In this document: in pieces, positions 19,546 through 29,056 of the stretch
Layout of the letters: each line of letters starts with the position of its first letter
Numbering within the stretch: the first letter of the stretch is position 1
Assembly (NCBI RefSeq): GCF_000315015.1
Contig: NZ_BAEP01000005.1
Location: 109,654-173,653, forward strand
Length of the DNA: 64,000 nt
Source of the DNA: Paraglaciecola mesophila KMM 241
GTDB lineage: Bacteria > Pseudomonadota > Gammaproteobacteria > Enterobacterales > Alteromonadaceae
Direction of reading: 5' to 3'
The notes under the pieces: model-generated
What the model was told of the DNA's origin: nothing
The model's database searches: none
What the model saw: the letters and a program-made list of their open reading frames with translations, nothing else
Translations under genes and position numbers: made by a program

Positions 19546-20796
19546 ATGAATGAACAAAAAGAACGGTCTTTTTTCGCTGAAAACTGGGAAGTGGGCCCGA
19601 TATTAAGAGCGCTGCTGCGCAACAAAGTCGGCGCCATACTAATTGCTTTGCAAATCGCCTTCACCATGACCATAGTCGTCAACGCTATTTATATTATTCA
19701 TGAGCGCAGTGAAAAAATGAAACGCCCGAGTGGTATCGATGAAGCGAATAGTTTTTATCTTTCAAGCGTGGGCTTTACCAATGATTTCAACACGTTAGTG
19801 ACCACTAAAAAAGACCTAAACCTGATCCGCTCGCTTGAGGGCGTGGTAGATGCCATTCAAATCAACGCTGTTCCAATGAGTAACAGTGGTTGGTCGATGG
19901 GATTACAAACCCAGCCTGGAGCCGAGTTTGATGGCACTGGAAGCGCTGTGTATATGGTAGACGAACACGCTTTAAACACCTTGGATGTGGCCCTAGTCGC
20001 CGGTGAAAACTTTCGCGCAACCGACATTCAAACGCGGGTTGCAAGTCAAAACCACTGGCCAGACAAAGTGATCATCACACTTGCTATGGCGAATCGTTTA
20101 TTCCCAGATGATGGCTTAGGGGCGCTTGGCAAGACGGTGTACATTAATGATATTGAACCCATGATAATCACCGGCATTATCGATAAATTGCAAGCGCCTT
20201 GGGTGGGCTGGGACAACGTCGAGAATGTGATGCTCACACCAGAAATTCGCGATGCTGAAACGAGCCGCTATTTCATTCGAACCAAACCCGGCCAACGTGA
20301 TCGCATTATGTCCGAAGTTGAAAGTCTGCTAGCGAAAAGCAACACAGGTCGTATTCTACGAGATATGCGCAGCATTGATGAAACGCGAGTTCGCGCCTAT
20401 CGCGACAACAGTGCGATGATCCGAATTTTGGTAACGGTCATGGTGATCTTGGTCATTGTTACTGGCCTTGGCATTGTGGGGCTAGCAAGCTTTAGCGTGA
20501 ATCAACGTAAAAAACAGATAGGTACACGCCGAGCTTTAGGCGCCAGTCAGCAAGCAATTGTTCGTTATTTCATGTTAGAAAACCTGCTTATCAGTACAGT
20601 CGGCGTGGTGTTGGGCGCTATGTTAACCGTAGGGCTGAATATCGTGCTGGTAGACGCCTTCAGCCTAGACCCGATTACTTGGTATTACATCCCTCTTGGC
20701 ATGTTAGCGCTGTGGGTTGTGGGGCAATTAGCCGTATATGGCCCAGCGAAGAAGGCAGCAAATATCCCCCCAGCCCTTGCCACGAGAAGTGCGTGA
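19546..20796 (+). CDS. ABC permease, MacB/FtsX type (second of two)
   Basis: 416 residues, same architecture as its upstream partner but diverged: N-terminal TM (AILIALQIAFTMTIVVNAIYII), periplasmic domain, and a C-terminal three-TM FtsX domain with VNQRKKQIGTRRALGASQQAIVRYF. Together with the adaptor, ATPase and first permease it completes an inner-membrane complex that should dock a TolC channel. No regulator is encoded next to the operon. It is followed by a Mn2+ riboswitch belonging to the next gene. Confidence 0.9.
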   Translation: MNEQKERSFFAENWEVGPILRALLRNKVGAILIALQIAFTMTIVVNAIYIIHERSEKMKRPSGIDEANSFYLSSVGFTNDFNTLVTTKKDLNLIRSLEGVVDAIQINAVPMSNSGWSMGLQTQPGAEFDGTGSAVYMVDEHALNTLDVALVAGENFRATDIQTRVASQNHWPDKVIITLAMANRLFPDDGLGALGKTVYINDIEPMIITGIIDKLQAPWVGWDNVENVMLTPEIRDAETSRYFIRTKPGQRDRIMSEVESLLAKSNTGRILRDMRSIDETRVRAYRDNSAMIRILVTVMVILVIVTGLGIVGLASFSVNQRKKQIGTRRALGASQQAIVRYFMLENLLISTVGVVLGAMLTVGLNIVLVDAFSLDPITWYYIPLGMLALWVVGQLAVYGPAKKAANIPPALATRSA

Positions 20797-20860
20797 CGTA
20801 AGTGACAAATTCGTCAGATTAACACTTGATGCACAGTCAGAGTATCTGTATCCTGCCTGC

Positions 20861-21017
20861 GTCTTAGGGGAGTAGCCCGCTCGTTCATTCGAGTGAGACT
20901 GTCAACATACTTGAGCCCTCATGGCTTATGGCAGTTTCGTATCAACATTCACTCTTGTTGATATCGGCAAGACCTAAGGCAAATAGCGCCCCATTGCGGG
21001 AGGTGTCTATTTGCCTT
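20861..21017 (+). promoter_or_regulatory. yybP-ykoY Mn2+ riboswitch
   Basis: The conserved loop sequences are in order and at normal spacing: TTAGGGGAGTAGC (20864-20876), GTCAACATACTTGAG (20901-20915) and CGGCAAGACC (20965-20974). Helix P1 forms between CTTAGG (20863-20868) and CCTAAG (20973-20978). Just after, AAGGCAAATAG (20976-20986) is complementary to CTATTTGCCTT (21007-21017). This hairpin competes with P1 for 20976-20978 and is followed by TTTGGTTT. The likely logic is that Mn2+ stabilises P1, prevents the downstream hairpin and turns the exporter on. Confidence 0.93.
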
Positions 21018-21047
21018 TGGTTTAGTATCCCGCACGAGCATCTTCAA

Positions 21048-21599
21048 ATGGACGCCTTATTTACCTCAACGTTGACCGTTACCCTTGCCGAAATGGGTGA
21101 CAAAACACAGCTTCTATCTTTGCTTCTTGTGACTCGCCTACAAAAACCATGGCAGATAATCGCTGGTATTTTAATAGCTACACTCCTTAACCATGGTATC
21201 TCCGCATGGTTTGGGAGTTGGATAAGCCAATTCCTCACCAGCGATATGGGTCAAACTATCATCAACACCAGCTTTATTGCAGTGGGCTTATGGTTGCTTA
21301 TTCCCGATAAAGACGATGCGCCCAATACAAGCTTGGATAAATACGGCGCGTTTGTGGTGTCGTTGGTGCTGTTTTTCATCGCTGAAATCGGTGATAAAAC
21401 ACAAATCGCTACAGTGGTATTAGCGGCGCAGTACCAATCCTTTTTATGGGTAACGATGGGGACAACGCTCGGTATGTTATTGGCGAACGTACCAGTGGTA
21501 TTTGCAGGTAACTATATTATGCAGCGCATTCCATTTTCACTGACCCGGGTATTTGCAGCGGTGGTATTTATTGCTATAGGCGTGTACGGATTTTTTTAA
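21048..21599 (+). CDS. Gdt1/TMEM165 (UPF0016) family Mn2+ exporter
   Basis: 183-residue inner-membrane protein with six helices in two repeats, each carrying the family signature: TLAEMGDKTQL (residues ~12-22) and FIAEIGDKTQI. Bacterial and eukaryotic members move Mn2+ (and Ca2+), and MneA-type proteins export Mn2+. The Mn2+ riboswitch in its leader strongly supports manganese as substrate. I place the start at 21048: an in-frame ATG exists at 20928, but it lies inside the riboswitch aptamer, and the 40 residues it would add do not look like part of the family. Monocistronic. Confidence 0.93.
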   Translation: MDALFTSTLTVTLAEMGDKTQLLSLLLVTRLQKPWQIIAGILIATLLNHGISAWFGSWISQFLTSDMGQTIINTSFIAVGLWLLIPDKDDAPNTSLDKYGAFVVSLVLFFIAEIGDKTQIATVVLAAQYQSFLWVTMGTTLGMLLANVPVVFAGNYIMQRIPFSLTRVFAAVVFIAIGVYGFF

Positions 21600-21769
21600 A
21601 GGCTCGTGCTGAGTTATGGATACAGCTTAATAAAATGGTTTCTTAGATAATGGCGTCACAAAAAAAGAGTGAAATGTTTTGTTATCATTATTGACTCTCT
21701 TTTAGCAGCAATCATGCTTATAATGCGCCGATTAGTTTAATGGTTAAATGAAAGAGTTAAGTACAAGAA

Positions 21770-22141
21770 ATGAAGTTTATTATTAAGTTTATCCGCGAAG
21801 CCTTAGGTCGATTGATCATTTTAATTGATTTAATAACCCGCCCCCGCAAACAGAAACGTAGTCCTGAAGCACAAGCTAAAGTGGAGGCTGAGTTAAGCAA
21901 TTATGCGCTGTATCAGTTTTACGCCTGCCCGTTTTGCATCAAAACGCGCCGGGCGTTACACAAACTTAATTTACCTATGCAAAAGCGCAACGCGAAAGAG
22001 GGCTCAGAGCATAGGGCTGCTTTGTTACAAGGCGGCGGTGCCGTAAAAGTGCCTTGCCTGCGTATTCAAAAAGACGGCCAAGACACCTGGATGTACGAGT
22101 CATCTGAAATCATTAATTATTTACAGCAAAAATTTGCCTAA
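21770..22141 (+). CDS. Glutaredoxin-like / GST N-terminal thioredoxin-fold protein
   Basis: 123 residues. A hydrophobic/basic N terminus (IIKFIREALGRLIILIDLI) may attach it to the membrane. The thioredoxin fold then starts at YQFYACPFCIKTRRAL, with a CPFC redox motif. It continues with the cis-Pro segment KVPCLRI and the end YESSEIINYLQQKF, as in glutaredoxins and GST N domains. It probably acts as a glutathione-dependent thiol reductase on the inner face of the membrane. No partner gene is adjacent. Confidence 0.88.
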   Translation: MKFIIKFIREALGRLIILIDLITRPRKQKRSPEAQAKVEAELSNYALYQFYACPFCIKTRRALHKLNLPMQKRNAKEGSEHRAALLQGGGAVKVPCLRIQKDGQDTWMYESSEIINYLQQKFA

Positions 22142-22232
22142 ATAGTTACACGCTAAAAGAAGAAGCGGCTTGGCTTAATAAAAGGTGTTTCGTAGTAATA
22201 GCGTAAGATGCCTAAGGGTCAAAAGGGCGTAA

Positions 22233-22676
22233 ATGCAAAGAAATAATTTACTTGTTAGCGCTGGCTACTTAAGCTTTTTTGCAGCACTGCTTCACGTTAG
22301 CTGCATTTATGGTGGTCCAAGCTGGTATCGCTTCTTTGGTGCTAGTGAGCACATGGCTCAAATGGCTGCTAATGGTGACTTATACCCGACCATTGCGACA
22401 TTGGTTATCGCGACAGTTCTAACTGTTTGGGGGCTTTATGCCTTATCCGGTGCAGGGTTAATCTTCAAATTACCCTTTATCAAGACGTGTTTAGTCGTCA
22501 TTACCGGTATTTACTTGGTGCGTGGGGTCACTGGGTTAATCGTTCCTTTTCTTACCAAAAATCCCCTCATTCACCAAAATTCAATGACGTTTTGGATGGT
22601 AAGTTCCACTATATGCTGCATTTACGGTATCTTTTATTTATTAGGTACAATGCGCTTATGGCGACAGAATTCATAG
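22233..22676 (+). CDS. Small four-helix membrane protein, unknown function
   Basis: 147 residues with four predicted helices (about 8-25, 50-75, 80-105, 115-140). Conserved-looking polar motif GGPSWYRFFGASEHM lies in the first periplasmic loop. I recognise the general type (small uncharacterised inner-membrane proteins common in marine gammaproteobacteria) but no named family. Start ATG is used; a weak GGGCGT precedes it. It is convergent with the SIMPL gene, with a shared terminator between. Confidence 0.7.
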   Translation: MQRNNLLVSAGYLSFFAALLHVSCIYGGPSWYRFFGASEHMAQMAANGDLYPTIATLVIATVLTVWGLYALSGAGLIFKLPFIKTCLVVITGIYLVRGVTGLIVPFLTKNPLIHQNSMTFWMVSSTICCIYGIFYLLGTMRLWRQNS

Positions 22677-22812
22677 CTGACTATAACCATCTCGGAAGTC
22701 GGTCATTTGATCAAATATATTCAGCTACAGTAAATTTGAGCTCAACGCTTCAAAATGGCTCTAAGGTCTGTCACTACTCTGCTTTTTAGATTCAAGCTTC
22801 AACCGACGCAAA

Positions 22813-22847
22813 AATACCCTTGCCAATTAGAAAGGCGCAAAGGTATT
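22813..22847. terminator. Hairpin between convergent genes, probable terminator
   Basis: AATACC-TTGCC (from 22813) pairs with GGCGCAA-GGTATT (to 22847) with small mismatches and a short A-rich loop. No long T run, so efficiency is uncertain. Confidence 0.5.
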
Positions 22848-22881
22848 AAGTAACTGAGCCATCACTGTGATAAGAATGCCA

Positions 22882-23622
22882 TCAATCAGACAGATAATAT
22901 TCTACTGTTGACACCACTCGCAGCTTTTTAATGAGGGGATTGTTTCTATCTCGCGCGGTAATGCTGAATTGCCCTTGTGAGGCACGTTTTATTTTGCCCA
23001 GCACACTGTTTGAATCTTTAGCGAATTTTTCGGCCACTTCTCTTGCTTTTGTCGTGGCCTCTTCGATCATCGAGGGTTTAACATCATTTAGCCGCGTGAA
23101 AATATATTCCACGTTGGCTTGATAGTTATTTTGATTGAGCACTATGCCTTTTTTGCCCAGCTCAGTCAGTTTCCCCATGACCTCGCGCACCAAACTGATA
23201 TTGCCAGAATAGACCGTCACTGTTTGCACAGCGGTGAATCTAAAGGCAGGTGTGGCATTACCGCCATATTGTTGGGCCGATTTATCAGTAATGGCTGCGG
23301 CGGATACACTGATGTCCGCCTGTGGGATGAGATTCTGCTGTAAAAAGTCTGAAATGAGACCCGTGTTGGTTTCAATCGATGCATAAAGTGCGTCAAGAGA
23401 GTTATCCGCCACCGTGTATTGAATTGGCCAAATGACAATGTCTGCGGGGAATTCCTGTTCAGATAAGCCTTTCACTGTCACACTGCGCTCGAATTGGCGA
23501 TACTCGATTACCGCGCTGCTTATCTGAAAACCCAGTACAACCAATCCCGCACATAAAAACACACCCAATATAAAAGCGGCGCCTCTACTTTGGGTATTCA
23601 CGCCCTGGTTATTCATCATCAT
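22882..23622 (-). CDS. SIMPL-domain (DUF541) periplasmic protein
   Basis: 246 residues. One N-terminal TM/anchor (AAFILGVFLCAGLVVLGFQI) is followed by a SIMPL domain: SVTVKGLSEQEFPADIVIWPIQY at the start and REVAEKFAKDSNSVLGKIKRASQGQF near the end, as in E. coli YggE. Family members are envelope proteins tied loosely to oxidative stress and membrane integrity, without an enzymatic role. The small membrane protein upstream ends 6 bp before its start, so they form a two-gene operon. Confidence 0.9.
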   Translation of the reverse strand: MMMNNQGVNTQSRGAAFILGVFLCAGLVVLGFQISSAVIEYRQFERSVTVKGLSEQEFPADIVIWPIQYTVADNSLDALYASIETNTGLISDFLQQNLIPQADISVSAAAITDKSAQQYGGNATPAFRFTAVQTVTVYSGNISLVREVMGKLTELGKKGIVLNQNNYQANVEYIFTRLNDVKPSMIEEATTKAREVAEKFAKDSNSVLGKIKRASQGQFSITARDRNNPLIKKLRVVSTVEYYLSD

Positions 23623-23628
23623 CTCGAC

Positions 23629-23826
23629 TTAAAAATGGCGCTGTTTATTAAGGTTTTCGAATACGACTATCAACAAAGTTGCAAAAGGTCCCACAAACAA
23701 AGATACGATAAACCAAATAAGACCGTTACGGCCTTTACCTTGAGCTAAACCGGCGTTAATCAATGCGAGGGTAAACCAGCCGACAAAGTAAGAGCTTGTA
23801 TTGGCGATGGATTCAAATTCCGACAT
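23629..23826 (-). CDS. Small two-helix membrane protein
   Basis: 65 residues with two predicted helices (about 12-30 and 36-56, WFIVSLFVGPFATLLIVVF) and a positively charged tail. The glycine/lysine hinge GKGRNGLIWF resembles small phage-shock or superinfection-immunity-like membrane proteins, but no function can be assigned. It ends 6 bp before the SIMPL gene and is probably co-expressed with it. Confidence 0.7.
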   Translation of the reverse strand: MSEFESIANTSSYFVGWFTLALINAGLAQGKGRNGLIWFIVSLFVGPFATLLIVVFENLNKQRHF

Positions 23827-24098
23827 ATATATCCTTGAAATTAATAAAAAATAGCGTGCGAAATGGCGTTCGTAGCCTAGCTTATCAAAGCTAATTCAAT
23901 CGTGCTGCTTTTTTACTACTTTAGGATAATATGATGTAAAAAAAGCAAGCCGGACGCCGCTCAATATTTAACGACGCTCGTACTTGCTCGTGACTCACTC
24001 GTGGTATATTTGGGTGTTGAACACTTAGGTTAATACGTGGTCCGTTTAAAACTGCCAGGTAATACCAACTCCACTAAATAATGTCCCTAAAATGGCTG

Positions 24099-25331
24099 TT
24101 AGAATGCGGCACTTGCCCAAACCCATAATTTATCGGTATCTTGACGGCCACTATCCCCTGAATAAGCGGCATATTTAATACCTGTGGCATATCCGCCTTC
24201 AAATTTACGCACATAACTGAAGTCAATCTCACTGCCTAAATCATCCACCGTGCTTGAGTCCTCATCGGCACTGAAATCATGATAAATCACAGACCATCCA
24301 CCGCCTGCCAATTTGCCAGATGCTGATACACTTACATCCACCAGCCCTTCTGCAGGCGTACTCAAGAAGGTATCCGCCCAACCATTAAATTTATGCAAGG
24401 TGGCAAGCGGCGTAGAAAAGCCATAAGCACCGTCATCAGAGCCTAGTGACTCGTAACCTAGTTTTAAAGTCACTGCCGACAGTTTCACCCCTGCTTCTAG
24501 CATCAAATAATCCGCATCAAAATCAGTGGTGGCCGTTTCGCTACTCTGGGTGGCATATTCAACACCGTACAAGACAGAGGTGTCCGCTATTTTTGTGCCG
24601 CCATTAAAACTAAAACCATAGGTATCCAGTGAATTGTCAATGTCGTTATCGACTTCTAACAAGTAGCTGTAGCCTACTAATTTGCCAAGTGAGGTGCTGT
24701 ACCCAACATTGAAGAGATGATCTTTGCTGTCTAAATCAGCATCTTGACCAAAGATGCGATTACGCTGGCTTAAATAAGCGTAGTTTAAAGTTAAGTCTTT
24801 GTTGGCCGCGTACTTAACACTTACCCCGTCAAAGGTTTGCCAATCTTGACGCCACCCCACATGCCCCACAAACCTGTGATTATCCATGGTGATAATTTGA
24901 CGACCAAACTTTGCAGTGACACCGGCATTTTGGTATTGCACGTAGCCTTGATCAAGCTCAGTATGCTCTGGATCTGCAATAACCGAATATTGCCCAGGAT
25001 TATAACCACTAGGGCCAACGGTGTAGTCACCTTGACCCAATACAATGCGCGTGTCTTCAACTTCTATTTTGGCTGAAAAGCCCTTGTAGCTATCAGTGGT
25101 ATAGTTGAGCATAGTGCGCAAGGTTAATGCACTGGCATCGTTACTATCTTGATCAACATCTTCGTAGCGCAACCGCAGGTTAACCGCTGCAGTGCCTTCT
25201 TTTAAGGCGCTGGTAATGCTGCTCTGCTCTGCTGCATGTGCCTGTCCCAAAGTCGCCCCAGCACATACCAACCCAACCATTAGTGCAAGTGTAGATTTCT
25301 TTCTGTTAAGTTTTACGATGTGCATGCTCAT
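24099..25331 (-). CDS. Outer-membrane porin (alginate-export/AlgE-like beta-barrel)
   Basis: 410 residues: a signal peptide (KSTLALMVGLVCAGATLGQAHA), then alternating beta-strand sequence ending in an aromatic residue (WVWASAAF) as outer-membrane barrels do. RYEDVDQD, FGRQIITMDNHRFVG and WRQDWQTFDGVSV match the AlgE/alginate-export-like porin group. It lies about 190 bp behind the nitrate ABC ATPase gene in the same direction. It may therefore be the outer-membrane entry route for nitrate/nitrite in this cluster, but that is inferred from position only. Confidence 0.82.
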   Translation of the reverse strand: MSMHIVKLNRKKSTLALMVGLVCAGATLGQAHAAEQSSITSALKEGTAAVNLRLRYEDVDQDSNDASALTLRTMLNYTTDSYKGFSAKIEVEDTRIVLGQGDYTVGPSGYNPGQYSVIADPEHTELDQGYVQYQNAGVTAKFGRQIITMDNHRFVGHVGWRQDWQTFDGVSVKYAANKDLTLNYAYLSQRNRIFGQDADLDSKDHLFNVGYSTSLGKLVGYSYLLEVDNDIDNSLDTYGFSFNGGTKIADTSVLYGVEYATQSSETATTDFDADYLMLEAGVKLSAVTLKLGYESLGSDDGAYGFSTPLATLHKFNGWADTFLSTPAEGLVDVSVSASGKLAGGGWSVIYHDFSADEDSSTVDDLGSEIDFSYVRKFEGGYATGIKYAAYSGDSGRQDTDKLWVWASAAF

Positions 25332-25522
25332 ATATATCCCTTAATAGTGTGTGATTTAGAATGTGTTTGTGCCCGTTACGCCGAGCTTATATTTGGTTTT
25401 TAGTCGCACTATGCCTAACGCCAGTCAAAAGAGTGGCGTTCATTAGTTCAGCGCCTATGTCTGCTTATCCTCTGGTTCTACCTACATCAGTGGCAGATAA
25501 CCCGTATGGCCATTGGCCTGTG

Positions 25523-26377
25523 TTAAGCGACATTGGCGCTTGTATCCTTGCTGTTCACGTGCGATTTTTTGCGATGAGCGGCGACCGATTCGACCTTGCG
25601 TTGCTTCTCATATAGGAAAGTCAGTACTTCGTGACGATAATGGTTGTACTGAGGGTTATCAGCCAGTGCTAAGCGGTCTCTGGGACGGGCAAGCTCTATA
25701 TCCAAAATTTCGCCTATGGTGGCTGATGGGCCGTTAGTCATCATTACGATGCGGTCTGACAAAAGTACCGCTTCGTCAACATCATGGGTAATCATCACCA
25801 CTGTGTTACCTAAATCAGCGTGAATTTCCATAATGGAGTCCTGCAAATGTGCTCGGGTTAACGCGTCCAGTGCACCGAATGGCTCATCCATCAACAACAC
25901 TTTGGGCTCCATGGCTAGCGCTCTGGCAATACCGACACGTTGCTTCATACCACCGGATATTTCAGCTGGGAGTTTGTCTACCGCATGGCTCATGTGAACC
26001 AGCTCTAAATTATGCTCAACCCAGTCGCGCATTTCTGCTTTACTGCGACCTTTACTGGTTTGCTTAACCGCTAGTTCGACATTTTTATAGGCCGTTAACC
26101 ATGGCAACAAGGAATGGTTTTGAAACACAACAGCGCGCTCTGGCCCCGGTTCGTTCACCTCGTGGTTGTCTAAGATTACACCGCCTCTTGTCGCTTTGTG
26201 TAAGCCCGCAATGATGTTAAGTACCGTAGATTTACCGCACCCTGAATGACCAATCAGAGATATGAACTCACCTTTGTTTATGCGCAGGTTCACATCAGTT
26301 AACGCCGTAAAAGGGCCTTTTGGGGTGGGAAAATCAATCCCTACTTGTGTTAGCTCTAAATGATGTTTATGGGTCAT
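25523..26377 (-). CDS. nrtC: Nitrate/nitrite ABC transporter ATPase
   Basis: 284-residue ATPase for nitrate uptake. Walker A GHSGCGKST, signature ISGGMKQRVGIARAL, Walker B LLMDEPFGALD, and a terminal His in ITHDVDEA. FGALDALTRAHLQ is characteristic of the NrtD/TauB/SsuB group. It is one ATPase domain, without the NrtA-like C-terminal extension of cyanobacterial NrtC, so it may equally be named nrtD. It is third in the order nrtA-nrtB-nrtC with an 82-bp gap after the permease. Confidence 0.92.
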   Translation of the reverse strand: MTHKHHLELTQVGIDFPTPKGPFTALTDVNLRINKGEFISLIGHSGCGKSTVLNIIAGLHKATRGGVILDNHEVNEPGPERAVVFQNHSLLPWLTAYKNVELAVKQTSKGRSKAEMRDWVEHNLELVHMSHAVDKLPAEISGGMKQRVGIARALAMEPKVLLMDEPFGALDALTRAHLQDSIMEIHADLGNTVVMITHDVDEAVLLSDRIVMMTNGPSATIGEILDIELARPRDRLALADNPQYNHYRHEVLTFLYEKQRKVESVAAHRKKSHVNSKDTSANVA

Positions 26378-26459
26378 TATTTCTGCCTTCTCGTTCCCGA
26401 TTTGTTTAAAAGTAGGTTTAGCTCGCTTACACAGCCAATGGCATTTTTGCCAAAGATTG

Positions 26460-27449
26460 TTAACGAAGCACCGCCCCTTTGTCCCAGCTCACTTGCTTCT
26501 GTAACGACAACATCAGCCTGTCTAATGCAAAACCAATTAAGCCAATCGTTAATACCGCGACCATGATCCTAGCCAATGACTCTGAGCTTCCGTTTTGAAA
26601 CTCGTCCCACACAAATTTGCCTAACCCCGGGTTTTGCGCGAGCATTTCTGCAGCGATAAGTACCATCCAACCTATGCCTAATGACAAACGTAGTCCGGTA
26701 AAAATCATCGGGATTGACGATGGCATCACAATTTTCATCACATGTGAAAAAGGTCCTAATCGAAGTACCTTACTTACGTTGAGCAAGTCACTGTCAATAC
26801 TTGAAACCCCAACTGCAGTATTGATCAAAGTGGGCCACAAGCAGCACAAAGACACAGTCACCGCTGATGTGATAAACGATTTCGAAAACATTGGGTCTTC
26901 ACTGACATACACCGCACTAACCACCATGGTAACCAGCGGTAACCACGCTAAAGGTGAAACCGGTTTAAGGAGTTGGATCAACGGGTTAATAGCCGCATAT
27001 GATGCTTTACTTAAGCCACATAATATTCCCAGTGGTACCGCTATGACCGAGGCGATCAAGAAGCCAACTGTGACTGTGTATAAGCTAGTCCATATTTGAT
27101 CAAAGAAAGTTGGTGCTCCGGTAAATGCACGAATAGTTGGGGAGTAGCTTGGATCTTTGGCGACGCGTGCGGCATTACGAAGCTCTTGGCGCTCATAAAA
27201 CGCGTCGGCCTTGCTTCGCTGCGCACCGTGCTCGTCAATCAATACTTGAGCCTGGGTGAATACATCGCTTGGGCCAGGGAACTTACCGAGTGATGTATCA
27301 ATGTTTTTGGCAAGCACTGCCCACAAGCCTAAAAATATTAAGATCCCCAGTAATGGCAATGCAGCGCTTCTTAGCCACGATGACACCATACTGACATTGA
27401 CGCTTTTCACCGGTGTTAAGATGAATGATGCCGTTTGTGCTCTAGTCAT
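26460..27449 (-). CDS. nrtB: Nitrate/nitrite ABC transporter permease
   Basis: 329 residues with one isolated N-terminal TM (LPLLGILIFLGLWAVLA), a ~100-residue hydrophilic insertion, and then five helices of the BPD-transport domain. The latter has the EAA-like coupling motif NVSKVLRLGPFSHVMKIVMPSSIPMIFTGLRLSLGIGWMVLIAAEM cut here for reading as two parts (LRLGPFSHVMKIVMPSSIP and LGIGWMVLIAAEM). This length and the insertion are normal for NrtB/CmpB. It starts 52 bp after nrtA. Confidence 0.92.
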   Translation of the reverse strand: MTRAQTASFILTPVKSVNVSMVSSWLRSAALPLLGILIFLGLWAVLAKNIDTSLGKFPGPSDVFTQAQVLIDEHGAQRSKADAFYERQELRNAARVAKDPSYSPTIRAFTGAPTFFDQIWTSLYTVTVGFLIASVIAVPLGILCGLSKASYAAINPLIQLLKPVSPLAWLPLVTMVVSAVYVSEDPMFSKSFITSAVTVSLCCLWPTLINTAVGVSSIDSDLLNVSKVLRLGPFSHVMKIVMPSSIPMIFTGLRLSLGIGWMVLIAAEMLAQNPGLGKFVWDEFQNGSSESLARIMVAVLTIGLIGFALDRLMLSLQKQVSWDKGAVLR

Positions 27450-27501
27450 AATAGGTTCCTCTAAGCCGAGGTTGAGCTCTGCCCAACCTCTTCAACTGCG
27501 A

Positions 27502-28902
27502 TTAAATTTTGCTGTCGCCTTTTAAGCCAATCTTAAACTTTTCAAGATAAGCGTTAGGCTGACTGCCGTCATAAACGATATTGTCGATAAAGTGCGTTTG
27601 TGGTTTTTTAAAGCCTGATTCGCTGGCAAATTCAGGAAAATCAGCTGTATTTGCTTTACCCTCGGCAATCAAAGACTTAGCCGCTTGAGCATAAATATCA
27701 GGACGATACACTTGCTTGGCGATCTCTTTGTACCAATCGTCAGATTTTTGCTCACTGATTTGGCCCCAACGACGCATTTGCGTTAAGTACCAAATAGCAT
27801 CGCTGTAATAGGGATAGGTGGCATTGTGACGAAAGAACACATTGAAATCTGGCACAGAGCGCTTATCGCCTTTTTCATATTCAAAGGTGCCGGTCATGCT
27901 GTTACCAATGACCTCTGCATCTGCCCCTACGTATTGGCTTTTCGCTAGAATTTGTACCGCTTCAGGACGGTTAGCATTGTCTTTCTCATCTAACCAAATA
28001 GCCGCGCGGATCATCGCTTTAACCACACGAATATGGGTATTGGGGTTCGCTTCAGCCCACGCTTTGTTTACCCCGAAAACTTTTTCAGGATTGTCTTTCC
28101 AAATTTCGTAATCGGTAACCACCGGCACGCCTATGCCTTTGAACACTGCCTGTTGGTTCCACGGCTCACCCACGCAGTAACCATAAATAGTGCCGGCTTC
28201 CATGGTAGACGGCATTTGCGGTGGCGGTGTAACTGATAGTTGAGCATCAGCATTAATCAGGCCTTTCACGTCATTATTCGGCCCATAATATCCTGGGTGA
28301 ATACCGCCGGCGGCTAACCAGTAACGCAGCTCATAGTTGTGAGTAGACACAGGGAATACCATGCCCATTTTGAATGCCTTACCTTGTTTTTTATAGCTAT
28401 CAACAACCGGTTTAAGGGCATCGGCTTTAATAGGGTGTACAGGCTTGCCGTTTTCCTGAGGAATATTTGGCTTCATCTGCTGCCAAATATCGTTCGAAAC
28501 GGTGATGGCATTTCCGTTTAAGTCCATGCTGAAGGCAGTGATGATGTCAGCCTTTGTGCCATAACCTATGGTTGCACCCAATGGTTGGCCTGCGAGCATA
28601 TGGGCCCCGTCTAATTGCCCGTCGATCACCCGGTCGAGTAGCACTTTCCAGTTTGCTTGTGCTTCAAGTGTGACGTACAAGCCTTCATCTTCGAAGTAGC
28701 CTTTTTCATAAGCTATTGCTAGTGGCGCCATATCGGTAAGTTTAATGAAGCCGAATTTTAGTTCTTCTTTTTCTGGCCATCCCAAATCTTGTGCCGATAC
28801 ACTTTGCCCAATTAACGTGGTTGTGCACACTGCCGAAATCATCGCAAAACGAAGCGATTTCACGGTATGTACAAGCGAGTTTAACAATCTGTTATTAACC
28901 AT
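27502..28902 (-). CDS. nrtA: Nitrate-binding protein of the ABC transporter (NrtA/CmpA family)
   Basis: 466-residue periplasmic solute receptor. The signal peptide ends in SVSA. The mature protein begins [29 protein letters not shown], the standard NrtA/CmpA opening, and contains [22 protein letters not shown] and PDVYA-like [11 protein letters not shown]. It should bind nitrate or nitrite and deliver it to NrtB. The start is supported by GGAGTAGGAA before the ATG. It heads the uptake operon and has a long leader with a sigma54 promoter and an intrinsic terminator, so expression is probably gated twice. Confidence 0.93.
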   Translation of the reverse strand: MVNNRLLNSLVHTVKSLRFAMISAVCTTTLIGQSVSAQDLGWPEKEELKFGFIKLTDMAPLAIAYEKGYFEDEGLYVTLEAQANWKVLLDRVIDGQLDGAHMLAGQPLGATIGYGTKADIITAFSMDLNGNAITVSNDIWQQMKPNIPQENGKPVHPIKADALKPVVDSYKKQGKAFKMGMVFPVSTHNYELRYWLAAGGIHPGYYGPNNDVKGLINADAQLSVTPPPQMPSTMEAGTIYGYCVGEPWNQQAVFKGIGVPVVTDYEIWKDNPEKVFGVNKAWAEANPNTHIRVVKAMIRAAIWLDEKDNANRPEAVQILAKSQYVGADAEVIGNSMTGTFEYEKGDKRSVPDFNVFFRHNATYPYYSDAIWYLTQMRRWGQISEQKSDDWYKEIAKQVYRPDIYAQAAKSLIAEGKANTADFPEFASESGFKKPQTHFIDNIVYDGSQPNAYLEKFKIGLKGDSKI

Positions 28903-28933
28903 TTCCTACTCCGTATCAGTTCCAAAATTTTCC

Positions 28934-28985
28934 AAAAAAAAACCCACAACCATCCAAAATTTGGATGGTTGTGGGCTACTTTGCC
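28934..28985 (-). promoter_or_regulatory. nrtA leader: hexaloop hairpin overlapping an intrinsic terminator (ANTAR-type antitermination candidate)
   Basis: On the minus strand, a perfect 16-bp stem (CCCACAACCATCCAAA with its complement, 28943-28958/28960-28975) is followed by nine T residues, 32 bp before the gene. Directly before it is GGC-AAAGTA-GCC (28974-28985), a hairpin with a six-base loop having A at position 1 and G at position 4. That is the pattern bound by ANTAR antiterminators such as NasR/NasT. Its 3' arm overlaps the terminator stem. The nasA/narK leader has the same arrangement. The regulator gene is not in the window. Confidence 0.75.
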
Positions 28986-29056
28986 GGTTGTAGTTCCGCC
29001 GCCATGGCAAACCTACAAATATGTTTCATGCTGCGCTATGCATTCTCTATAAATAT

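Noticed and set aside
20928..21047. Upstream in-frame ATG extending the Gdt1-type exporter by 40 residues
   Set aside because: It lies inside the Mn2+ riboswitch aptamer, and the added residues do not fit the family.
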